Positions 1 through 9,639 of a DNA stretch of 64,000 bases are shown piece after piece. The DNA is taken from NCBI GenBank assembly GCA_963969595.1, contig OZ018410.1, positions 33,794,913 through 33,858,912 on the forward strand, read 5' to 3'. Position 1 is the first letter of the stretch. Every line of letters begins with the position of its first letter. Position numbers and translations under genes: made by a program. The notes under the pieces are model-generated. The model saw only the letters and a list, made by a program, of their open reading frames with translations. It ran no database searches and was not told the DNA's origin. The stretch is from Neckera pumila. Its lineage: Eukaryota > Streptophyta > Bryopsida > Hypnales > Neckeraceae.

Positions 1-125
1 ATAGATCTAATTATATAGATATGATCTTTGGATTGCATTCCATAACTTTTGTTAAATGAACATCATGAAATTTATCCTAAATTGTATATTATAATATATC
101 TTTATAATTTTGAAAATTGTGAAGA
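1..125. repeat. Diverged direct repeat, copy 1
   Basis: The first 125 bases resemble 4654-4780 in the same orientation. Both share the string GATCTAATT-TATAGATATGAT near the start and CCTAAATTGTAT further on. By eye the identity is roughly 70 percent. The two copies bracket the RING-H2 gene region. I cannot tell whether they are the ends of one old element or two copies of a dispersed AT-rich repeat, because copy 1 runs off the window. Confidence 0.5.
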
Positions 126-1851
126 ATCACTCCTGGATCCTAAAGAACAAAAAGTAGTTGATGAGTGGCTTTTAGGAGAATAACAAAGTTATAAAATTCA
201 CCTATTTATTTAGGAATTTCATCATTTTTGATAAACTGCTTTGAAAATAAGCCTTGCCTTTTAGGCTCCTATTATGCTTGAATTTTTTAATACTTTTTTA
301 AATATTTTTGCAAATATCTATATACAAATATACTATTTACATCAGTTTCATAATATTGATTATAATCAAAGGTCATATTTTAAATATTTCAAAATACATT
401 GGTATGAATTATTGTGTTCATTGAGAATATTTTGTTATTGGATATTGAAGCATTTAAAGATTAAACTATATAAAATTAATAACTTTCATCTAAATATTGG
501 AATATTGAGAATTTTATTGAGACCAATTCAGCAAAATCTTTCATCCATTAACTCATTCCACTCACTTTTTTAGTATTGAAACAGCTAATGCCTAAATGGG
601 TGGGATAAGATTCTGGCAAAACTTTGCCCCCTCCCCAAATTGCATGATGATATTTCTTAATATCTTTTTTCATTTGAGAGCAATTGAAATAATTACAAAT
701 ATTTTATATCATTCAGTATTTCAATTCCTATTGAAGGTAACATTGACAATATCTAACATTTATATAAATAACATTTGTACAACATTGTAACTTAAAACAA
801 TCACACATATACAATAACAAGTGAAAATATCCGGGAGGTTTGAATCTCATTATTCATCTAAACATGGTAAAAAAATGAATCTATATTGGTTTTAGTGAAT
901 TCTTATAGTCCATATATGTCAAGATTCCAATGTCTTCTAAAGCATTTGAGTGTTCCAAATATGTATGCATAATATGCCAATCATCAATTATCATTTTCAT
1001 CCAAAAACATTTCATCCAAATTTCATAGTCTTCATCTAACTTAACGTTTATAAAGGTCTGCACTCTAAAGAAAGCAACAATGTTTTCAAAAATATTCTAA
1101 ACAGTAAGAAATTAACACTTGTTAGTAGATTGTAGGTACATTTTTGTAGAGCACATTCTTTCACAAAGTTTATATTTAGTTATCAATCTATGATACATAA
1201 ATGCCATATAAGAAACCTATTGACAGCACAGGCCTCATCTGTTTATTTTAGTTGGAGCATACCAATTCTATATTGGTTCTTATTATTTTGGTTGAATCTT
1301 CTTGAAAGTGTGCAAGGAATTCTAGATACACTTTGAATGCATTTCATTTGACACCCTATGAATATCTATATGTTAGTTATTTTTGCAATTTGGTGAAGAT
1401 ACGCTAACATAATCTTGAATATGTTTGATTTTTAAGATCAAAATTTATAGTACAAATCTTTTCTACAAATGGCAATTGAAGTCATATGAAGTTCTTTGGT
1501 AGGATGTTAATAAATCCTTTCCTTCACTTCAAATGCTCACAACCAGCAATCTATACAATCAAACTTCACAAAATTTCTGATTGGTTTTTGAGATGAGAAA
1601 AGCCTCACAATTTAAGTATTTAGATAGATGAAGGAAAGTCCTTTTACTTTACTTTAGTTATGGTTTTAGTTGTGTTTCTTTTCTATTTTGGTATACACTT
1701 CAGTTTACTTTATTTCAATTTTGGTTGTATTTTTCTTTCATTATAAGTTAGTAATAGATTTTATTTATTCTATAATATTTTTTATTTTATTTTTACTTTA
1801 ATATAATTTGATCTACTTTTACTTTGATTAAATTCTTTGATTGAAGGTAAG
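126..1851. other. AT-rich intergenic DNA
   Basis: No ORF here has recognisable protein content, and the short open frames at 274-573 and 596-790 are low-complexity AT-driven translations. No tRNA, hairpin or transposon terminus was recognised. The last 300 bases probably hold the promoter of the RING-H2 gene downstream. Confidence 0.5.
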
Positions 1852-1860
1852 TATAAATAG
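1852..1860 (+). promoter_or_regulatory. Putative TATA box of the RING-H2 gene
   Basis: A TATAAATAG string lies 197 bases before the ATG at 2049. It fits the plant TATA consensus and would place transcription start near 1885, giving a 5' UTR of about 165 bases. The sequence shows only the motif; its use is inferred. Confidence 0.45.
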
Positions 1861-2048
1861 ATGACCTTACATTTGTTTTCCATTTGGTTGTAAACATTAT
1901 TATTATGATATTATTTTTGTGTGTAGATTTCTAACGTAAATAACCATTGTTATAAATTTGAATTGTTTTCTTTGAGTTTGTTAATAAAAATTTGACAATA
2001 ACTATTGGCTTAAAAACAAATCATTCAAGTGAACATTAGTAGTAATCA

Positions 2049-3047
2049 ATGATGAGCATTAGCAATGACAAAAAAATGTCAAGGGATCAGTTTGACATTG
2101 AGAAGAAGAAAAATGAAGCGATTTCAAGCGCTAATGGAGATATTGAAGTGCAACAACATGAAGGTGGTGAAAATAGTGCCCCAAATTTAATTGAGGATGT
2201 AGCACTAGAATCAAATGCTAGTGTTGTAGCAATTATGCCAAAGACACCAATAAATCAAGAAAACATCTTATTCAATATGCAAAAAGAACATGGTGAAGGT
2301 GATGATGATAAACATGCCAATGCTAATAAATATATTAGAAGTGATGTTTCTAATAGCAATACAAATGATGATATTGGTGACACTACTGACGATAGTGACG
2401 ATAGTGACGATTGTGATACTATTGTTGGCACTCACGATAGTGACAGTGAGGCGGATACTGAGTACGAGCTTGATCCACTTACTATCCAAGAGATTAGACC
2501 ATTGATTCTTTCCTTGGTTCAAGATATTAGAGCATTGAATCTCTACTTAGACCATTGCTTAGATCACCATGCTTCTCACTATGACTATGAACATCAAGCT
2601 AATTATGAACATGCTCTTGAAAATAGTTGGCACATGGATGATGTTGATTCGGACGATGGTGAGTATGAGGATATGCTTGCATTTGAACAAGTGATGGATG
2701 AATACGAGGTTGATCATTACCACAATATGCTTGCATTTGAACAAGCAATCGATGATTATGAAGATGATGATTACCACAATATGCTTGCAAATGAAGAAGA
2801 GATGGGAATTCAGAGTAGAGGCCTTGATCTTCAATCCATTGCCGCACTTCCACAATTTGCATATAGGTCCAATTCCCAAGATTGTAACACTTTTCATCAA
2901 GTGATGTGTGTTGTGTGTCAATTTGAATTTAGAGAAGAAGAGACAATGTGCAAGTTGCCTTGCCAACATGAATATCACTTTGAGTGCATTCAACAGTGGT
3001 TGCAATGTAAAGACGTTTGCCCAATCTGCAATGCTCAAGCTTCATAG
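2049..3047 (+). CDS. Acidic RING-H2 finger protein, probable E3 ubiquitin ligase
   Basis: This is a 332-residue intronless ORF. Its C-terminus holds a complete RING-H2 finger with Cys287, Cys290, Cys305, His307, His310, Cys313, Cys324 and Cys327, spaced C-x2-C-x14-C-x-H-x2-H-x2-C-x10-C-x2-C. RING-H2 fingers bind two zinc ions and recruit E2 enzymes, so an E3 ubiquitin ligase role is likely. The first 200 residues are acidic, with a Asp/Ser-rich run around residues 110-135. Residues of about 208-260 contain three copies of an 18-residue repeat (phase starts at bases 2671, 2725 and 2779) around the core NMLAFEQ. No signal peptide or membrane helix is visible, so a cytosolic or nuclear location is inferred. 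Translation may start at Met1 or at the adjacent Met2. The substrate is unknown. Antisense ORFs over the same bases are shadows. Confidence 0.85.
   Translation: MMSISNDKKMSRDQFDIEKKKNEAISSANGDIEVQQHEGGENSAPNLIEDVALESNASVVAIMPKTPINQENILFNMQKEHGEGDDDKHANANKYIRSDVSNSNTNDDIGDTTDDSDDSDDCDTIVGTHDSDSEADTEYELDPLTIQEIRPLILSLVQDIRALNLYLDHCLDHHASHYDYEHQANYEHALENSWHMDDVDSDDGEYEDMLAFEQVMDEYEVDHYHNMLAFEQAIDDYEDDDYHNMLANEEEMGIQSRGLDLQSIAALPQFAYRSNSQDCNTFHQVMCVVCQFEFREEETMCKLPCQHEYHFECIQQWLQCKDVCPICNAQAS
2671..2832 (+). repeat. 54-bp in-frame tandem repeat in the RING-H2 gene
   Basis: The string ATATGCTTGCA starts at 2671, 2725 and 2779, an exact 54-base period (18 codons). Copies 1 and 2 are the more similar; copy 3 diverges after about 20 bases. 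The repeat stays in frame, consistent with a coding region that tolerates expansion. Confidence 0.75.
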
Positions 3048-5171
3048 ATCTAAAAAATAGATTTTTAATTATTGAGTACTACATTAGAAAACTATTTAAC
3101 AAACCACTAGGTAAAAGAAGCAAAATGTTTTCAAATTAGGAAAAAGTTGATAATCTACATGTATTAACAATAAAAATTGCAATAGTGTTATTATATTGTA
3201 TTTCTATCATTCTATATTTATTAAAAAATGAAGTCAACAAACGACTTTATATTTCTTTCTTTCTTTAGTGCTTGCAAACAACTCAAACTTGGGCTCAAAC
3301 TCCTCATAACTTTCATTTCATTAGTTGAAATAGAATGATTCAAAGATTTTTGTGTTGGTGTCAATCTATCCAAACAAACAAAGCTAATTAATGTTTTTTT
3401 AGAAAAATAGATGATTGCAAGAAACACTTCACGCTTTTGGCTCAAAAATGCAATTTTAGGCCAAAGGAATGGCAATACTATACAATATTACCAATACTAT
3501 ATTTTAACAGCACCCCGGCAAATCTAAGCAGTTAATTGAGGACACTTGCAGATCTAAATCGTTGATTCAATACTATGAAATACTATGCAGTATTATAGAT
3601 TGTTGTGAGGTACTACAGAACTACAGAAGCTACTAGGATCAAAAAATAATAGAAAGGGGGGCCATGGACTTTTTCAGTTTTAGTAATTCAAAAAAATTTC
3701 AGAAAATTTCCATTAGAAAGCCATTTTGTTAGAGAAGATTGCACTCTTATCATGCCAAAGAATTCCTATAGGAAATTTTTTCCCTCTTCATAGCCTTTGC
3801 ACAAAAGAAGGTCAATTTGACCCCATATGCGCAACCAAAATGTTGCTATTTTCATAGAAACTCATAATTAGTCCTTTTAATATCATGTTAGTAGAATTCT
3901 AGCATCTCTGATTTACAACTTTGAATTTGCATTTTTGGATCAAAAATAGTACTATACCCCTACCTTCCCACCTCAAATTGGCCAAATAGACATCCAATTG
4001 GGGTAGATTAAAAATAATAGACTAATTTGAAAAAATATGAAAAAACTACTCAAAGTCTGCAACTACCGCACTTACCTTCATTCCAAATTTCACACAAAAT
4101 AAAAAAATGCTACAAAAGTTATGAGCCAAAATACACCTATCCAAGGACAAGGTGACAAAAAATAGGACAAATGTCTTTTGCAATCACAAAAATATGTTTT
4201 GCTACCTACTTTGCTAGGGGAAGTTACTACACAAAAATCTTACGAATAGAGAGTGAGAAATGTTAGGAATTTATTTTATTCAAAAAATGTTAGAAATAGA
4301 CTATTTATAAAGCAAAGTCGTTCCAAAATAGTCCCTAAATTTTTTGTTTAGAGTATATTTGAAGAGTATTTCTATAATATATTTTGAAATATATCAAATT
4401 TATAATATTTTCTTAGAATATGCATATTGTTTCATACCTCATCATTAAATGCCCTTGCATGGAGCTAGAATATTATTTTCACATTGAGTGACTTCCCTGG
4501 GCTGCTTTGACATTGAAAAGGAAACACTTATAACTTTTGAATGAATGCATAGAAGGTTCAATTATTTTTTATTTTTGTCATGATGACAAATCAATGTCAT
4601 CAATGACAATTTTCAATGTCAAATTTTATAGAAAAATATTGGTTTGAGCACTAATTGATCTAATTGTATAGATATGATATATGAATTGTATTTTATAACT
4701 ATTGTTTGAGAGTTGTTATTAAATTTTTTTCCTAAATTGTATTTTATGATACATCTTCACAATTTTGGAAATTTGGACTATCTCTAGTCTTTAAAAATTG
4801 AGTTTCTAAAATTTGTGAGCAACTAGCAATTTATTTGTCATAGAAGTTTGACACCAAATTACTTGTTAAATTGGTTACACCAATCTTTGTACTAACCAGT
4901 TATTCATTGATACAAAATAACCATTTTGTAAATTAATTTGTTCTTCACTTTTGGTAATTAAGGTCCTTGGCAAATAGAACAAATATCCATTGATAGCCAA
5001 TTTCCTTTAGAGACATTACCTTTAATTGCTATTATCGTCATTTGGTAGCAATTGCTTTTCACTTGATAATGATCTCAATCATGCTTTGTAGAACACATTT
5101 CTATCTTTTTAATATATCATTACTCATTAGTGACAAGAAATAAGTGCAATCACTATGCTAGCGTTAGGATC
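3048..5171. other. AT-rich intergenic DNA downstream of the RING-H2 gene
   Basis: An AATAAA-like string near 3168 could serve as poly(A) signal for the upstream gene. The rest shows no supported coding region, RNA gene or transposon terminus except the diverged repeat at 4654-4780. It ends at the TTAA that begins the large composite transposon. Confidence 0.5.
4654..4780. repeat. Diverged direct repeat, copy 2
   Basis: This is the same-orientation partner of bases 1-125, with the shared GATCTAATT-TATAGATATGAT and CCTAAATTGTAT blocks. It lies about 390 bases before the left end of the composite transposon. Confidence 0.5.
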
Positions 5172-5175
5172 TTAA

Positions 5176-5213
5176 CCCCTGAGTGCCTCAGGAGCAAAAA
5201 TTGAGGCACTCAG
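5176..5213 (+). repeat. Left terminal inverted repeat with perfect subterminal palindrome
   Basis: CCCCTGAGTGCC begins right after TTAA. CTGAGTGCCTCA (5179-5190) is repeated as its exact reverse complement at 5202-5213, with an 11-base spacer, so the terminus can fold into a perfect 12-bp hairpin. Subterminal repeats are a known part of transposase binding regions in piggyBac elements. That this one serves as a binding site is inferred. Confidence 0.7.
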
Positions 5214-5325
5214 AATTAAAAAATTAGTCCCTAATTTTCAGATGTGGTTGTAATGGGCTGGAAATGGTATAGCTTGGTTATAATGGGGGGCATTCATTAG
5301 CTGTGAGTGGGGGATAGGAGATGGA

Positions 5326-6280
5326 ATGGCAAGTACTCTACGGAGACCGATCAAGTCTACAAAAACTGACGCGGGAGGCATTTATGAACATTTATTGCGA
5401 CCGGGGCCACCGACCATAGGCGGTGGCATACCATTGCTCCATTTGGCGCCAAAGTCCGCGATGGACTCTTTCTTAGTCTGCACTCTTCTCCTCAGTGGAT
5501 CCAACAAAGTATGCATGCGACAAGGATTGGGGGGTTTGGGGCATGAGTGAAATTCTGGGTCTCGTTTGTGGAGCGCCGAATTTATGTACGCAGTAGTCAT
5601 GACAATGCTTTCAGGCACTTTGCTTTGAGAGAATGGGAGACCTTGTATTGAGTGTGATAGCAGCATTCCAGTGACAAGCTGCGCAAGAGTGGCCGATCCA
5701 TTAGTTTACTTGATTTTGGGATACCTCCAGGACCATCATCACGTGGAGTTCTCAGCACTGAGCGTTTACCAAGGAGATCTTTCAAATAGGATTTCTTGTG
5801 TCTGCAGACATGGCCACTCGAAGTTTGAGAAATGAGGTAGCCACATCCTCAAAGCAGCAGCCAATTGAGTGCCGAGCTTCTCCTGAGGAGGTCGAGGTTG
5901 TCGAAGCAACGTTGGCAGATTGGGTTGTGATGCGCCAACAAGCAACGGAAGACCATGTTAGAAAATTCAAGTTTTGCTTGCAAGAGATTTTCTTTTGAGT
6001 CTATGGGAGCCCAATGAGAATCACTATTGGCCTGACAAGCCTGATGGGAACTCATGGCGGTATCTCTTCCGGAGACACTGCTTTAGAATTTTGAATGTAT
6101 TCGCAAGAATTCCCGGAGGGCATCTGGGTGGACTACCTCTAATTGTGAACAATTTCATTTGGGAGAAGTGGTGGCCCAATAACGAACCGGGGGGCAGTGA
6201 CACTAAACATGTGAGAGACCAGGGTGTGCGTTCAAGGCGAGTAAGTAGGAGGGTTGATCCCAACAACAATGGCCACTGAA
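5326..6280 (+). pseudogene. Decayed coding region at the left of the composite transposon
   Basis: Three overlapping or adjacent open frames (5326-5550, 5798-5998 and 5974-6279) have plant-like, non-repetitive amino acid composition, unlike the AT-driven frames outside the element. The last frame is Trp-rich. They are in different phases, so if they belong to one gene it carries frameshifts, or they are exons. I do not recognise the protein. Its position upstream of the transposase suggests either the transposase N-terminal extension or a second gene of the element. Confidence 0.35.
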
Positions 6281-6443
6281 CCCAATCAAGCGCTCTTTAC
6301 CGATTGGGGGACGAAGCGAATGCCAACAATAGAAGCAACCTCCAGTTAGAGGTCCTTCTTGCCCTGCCGCGAGGGATTCCAATTTGTAGTAAAGAACCCT
6401 TGATTCGGGGGCGAGGCCGTAGCTTAGGTCGTGGCAGTAGAAG

Positions 6444-6965
6444 GTGGGGGAATGCCAGTTGGGCAAATTCTGGTTAGAGACGGGTGAGGTGTGGGAAGGC
6501 CAAATCCCACTTCCATCGCACCCGAATGCAAATCCGGGTGGAATTTTGGACTTGAACCGCGCGGCGCAATCGGATGAGGAACATATGGAATTTGGAGTGG
6601 CCATCACAACAAATGATGGAACCAAAAATTGGGATGCAGGTTGGGGTCGAGGGCAAGGACAACAGCCACCAACACTTGATGCTGCTGCCTTGTCAAGCCG
6701 AGGGAGAGGGTGGGGACAAGTGCCAAATTCTACCTCGGAGGATCAAGAATTGCCGGCGTCAGTCAGAGGATTGGGACGCCCGAGAGGTCAACCAAGAGGC
6801 CCTAGACGTGGACAAGGTCTGGCAAGAGGAATAGGACAGGGACATAAACACAGCTCCGACGACATGCAACAATCGAATGAGGGAGGAAGTACACCTCCAC
6901 AGGGTTGGGTACCACCGGCAATCACACCCTTTCCAAGACCACCGCATTGCTTGAGAGAACAATGA
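6444..6965 (+). pseudogene. Gly/Arg-rich ORF with AT-hook-like motif, within the composite transposon
   Basis: This is an uninterrupted 173-residue frame. Residues from about 85 onward are rich in Gly, Arg, Gln and Pro and include the stretch GLGRPRGQPRG, which resembles an AT-hook (core GRP flanked by basic residues). AT-hooks bind the minor groove of AT-rich DNA. Other frames in 6400-6450 continue the RGRG pattern upstream, suggesting an older, longer frame broken by indels. It may be the basic N-terminal part of the transposase or a separate accessory protein. No homologue is recognised. Confidence 0.4.
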
Positions 6966-7622
6966 CACCCAAGAGTACCACCCACAGAAGACGATGCAGA
7001 GGTGCAAATACAATTTGATAGCCCTACTCATGAGGATACAACTCTTCAAGCCACATACTTGCCAAACTCAACTCTTGGACACCACCGACAACGTTGACGC
7101 ATAACAGAGAACATGTGAAATTTCCTTCACAGACCAAAGAATTTGGCTTTGCATACAATGAACCTTCTTTGTAAGAGTTGGTGCCCAAGGTCACTGCAAG
7201 CAGCTGTCTGTTGCGACCTTGATTACAATTTGAATTAGCCCTGCATCAAAAGCCGATTGCTCATGGACGGACACTTTCATGTCAAAAAGAGTCAATTGGG
7301 ACATAACCACTGTGTTCAAGTACATTTGAGTGGGAGTGGTTGTTCTTTGAAGTTCAGATTTGATCTCATCTTGACATGTGCTTATACTGTAGTGCATGTG
7401 CGCAGGGTGGCAATGAGCATGCAAACGTTGTAAGAGGATTGGTCAATGCTTTTGCAGCTTCAGCAAGGGTCTAAGATTGATTGCGGCAATCCCATGCCAA
7501 AGGACAATAAGATGTCACCGTTGACGGGAACGAGAACTTCCCCGGACTGCAAGGGCCGTTTGGCCAAGTGAAGATGCGGACACTTCCACCGATTGTCTAG
7601 GTGTGCCTTGATATTTTGAGAT
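6966..7622. other. Unassigned part of the composite transposon
   Basis: There is no convincing frame on either strand. It may be an intron or decayed coding sequence between the Gly/Arg-rich frame and the transposase N-terminal region. Confidence 0.35.
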
Positions 7623-8195
7623 ATGATCTTACTGAGTGGGTGGGTGGGTGGGGGGTCTGCAAGAGTTTGTCGGAGAGCCCTAGCAGCAGTGGCAGGAAAA
7701 AGGGGTCCCATTTTACTTCATTCTCTTCAAAGGGAGCATAGGCGGTTAGAAAGTACGTGTCGCGGATTGTCGTGTACGGGATGCTCATCCACCTTTTGCA
7801 AGAATAGCCAATACGATCGAGCCATCTCAGAGCCAAAACGACGTGGGGATGAAATCCCAATTTTTCCAACGCAGCCTCTTGACAAGGACCTAGCCTCACC
7901 CCTGCTTGGGCATCAGAGGGTGGAAGTTGAAGCACCTACCAAGCAGCCTCCAACAGCTCATCAATCCCCCATAGAGTTGGATAGCTTCGATTCCAATTGG
8001 AGGGCTTTGTGGCAAGATTTAGTAGGTGATGCCTTATCCATAGAGTTCTCTGATTCTGAGTCCATGTCAAGAAGAGGCAGTGTGGATTTGCACCACAAAA
8101 TTGCGTATTATGACAATGACGATGACCTCAACAATTTAGTCTTCCGCGCAAGGTATCATGACCATTTTTGGCAGAGCCATAAACAATTCTGTTAG
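7623..8195 (+). pseudogene. Probable acidic N-terminal region of the piggyBac-like transposase
   Basis: This is a 190-codon frame whose last 100 residues are acidic, with a SDSES cluster and a later run of Asp residues. Acidic, poorly conserved N-termini precede the DDE core in piggyBac transposases, and the core homology resumes about 75 bases downstream in a shifted frame. The first half reads as unrelated sequence and may not be coding. The assignment rests on position and composition only. Confidence 0.4.
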
Positions 8196-8269
8196 GAAAT
8201 TGAGAGTTATTTAGTGGACCAGCCCCGAAACCTAAATGTAGAGTCTTTTGCTGCAGACGTCCAGCAGCA

Positions 8270-9385
8270 ATAGAGTTCTTTGATTCATTTTTTGATGATA
8301 GGATTCTTCAACATATGGTTGACAGACCAACCTTTATGCTTCTCAGCAAGTACTGGCCATTCAAAACAGATTAATGGTGGACCTCTCTAGGTCCCAATTT
8401 GTCCCTTAGAAATGTGAGCGCTTATAGGTGTTACCATTCTCATGGGCATCAAGCTGATGCCCACCATTTGTGACTATTGGAAGAAGGCTGAATTCCTGCA
8501 GTGCTCTTCAGTACCTTGAGTTCTCACCTGCAACCGATTTGAGTCTTTGTTGAGGTGCCTTCATTTTGTAGATAATCACACCATTGTGAGTGATCGTGAC
8601 TCTCCACAATATGGCAAACTTGCCAAGGTCAGATGGATCATAGACAACTTTGTGACAAAGAGTCAAGTGTTGTACAATCTAGAGAAGTATATAATGGTTG
8701 ATGAGATATGGTAGTGTATCGGGGCAAGTGCTACTCTGTCTTTAGACAGTGTATGCCAGCAAAGCCCACAAAGTATGGGTTCAAATTTTTTACTATTGTG
8801 TGCAACCCGTCCAAGTTTATTTATAATCTCATGCCTTATGTAGATGCTACTGGTGTTTATGAGCCCTGATAGGGAGAGAGGGTGGTCTGTGAGCTCACAG
8901 TAGGCTTGGATGATGTTGGTCACACAGTTCTTTGTGACAACTAGTTCACATCATCTAAGTTGTTTGAGGATCTGTACATGAGGGGTATTTGGGCCATAGG
9001 CATTGTTTGCAAGAATCAAATCAGATTGCCAAAATCACTTTTGGGGCACAAGAAGGGTGAGCACCCCCGTGGGACGTTGACGTAGAGGATGCATGCCCAA
9101 CAGTGTATGGCGGCAACATGTTGGTATGATTCAAAGCCTGTGTATATTTTATCTACTTCAGCAGATCCAGTTGGTGAGGGAGCACACTCCATGCGCTAGG
9201 TGCAAGGTATTAGGGAGCCCATTGCATCTACCCCTCAGCAAGTGGAATATCAGACAGACATGAGGGGTGTGGACGTTGTCGACCAAATAGGTACAGATTA
9301 CAGCGTGCAATTTCATTCCCACAAGTGATGGCACAAGCACCTATTTTTTATTGTAGATTGTTGGCTGAATAATTTATGGGTGCTT
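8270..9385 (+). pseudogene. piggyBac-like transposase, DDE core, broken by stops and frameshifts
   Basis: Pieces in all three plus frames line up in order with the piggyBac transposase core (DDE_Tnp_1_7 family). They include IEFFDSFFDD, TNLYASQ, GVTILMGIKLMP, NRFESLLRCLHFVDN and YGKLAKVRWIIDNF, then RQCMPAKPTKYGFKFF, FTSSKLFEDLYMRGIWAIG and WYDSKPVYILST, then MRGVDVVDQ and HKWWHKHLFFIVD. All three predicted catalytic aspartates survive: VDE (codon 8700-8702), CDN (8936-8938) and GVD (9272-9274). In-frame stops at 8712-8714 and 8942-8944 plus several frameshifts mean no functional enzyme can be made from this copy. The family cuts and pastes DNA at TTAA. The product would act in the nucleus. 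It is continued by the cysteine-rich domain at 13239-13445. Confidence 0.85.
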
Positions 9386-9639
9386 CTAAAACATGACCTT
9401 GTGACATGAGGCAAAAACGTGTATTGCTAGAGACTTTCCTATCACATGGAGGTTGTACATAGTTTGATAGGGCCTTGGCTGGATCCACCATCTACATGCA
9501 AGGTTGATTGCCTTGCCCACTGTGGGAGTCCGGAAAGTAGGATAAGTCTTATTAGTGGAAAAATAGAAGGAGGAGTTATTAGGGGTACCATTCTTTTGAT
9601 TTATCCAGTGGTAAACTAAGCATCTTACCACAATTAACC

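Noticed and set aside
2268..3038. Antisense and shifted ORFs over the RING-H2 gene
   Set aside because: They are mirror frames of a repetitive coding sequence, rich in Ile/Val/His from GAT/CAT repeats.
6035..6070. DGNSW-type string resembling the DGNC catalytic motif of OTU proteases
   Set aside because: The Cys is Ser, no second catalytic segment was found, and the match is only five residues.
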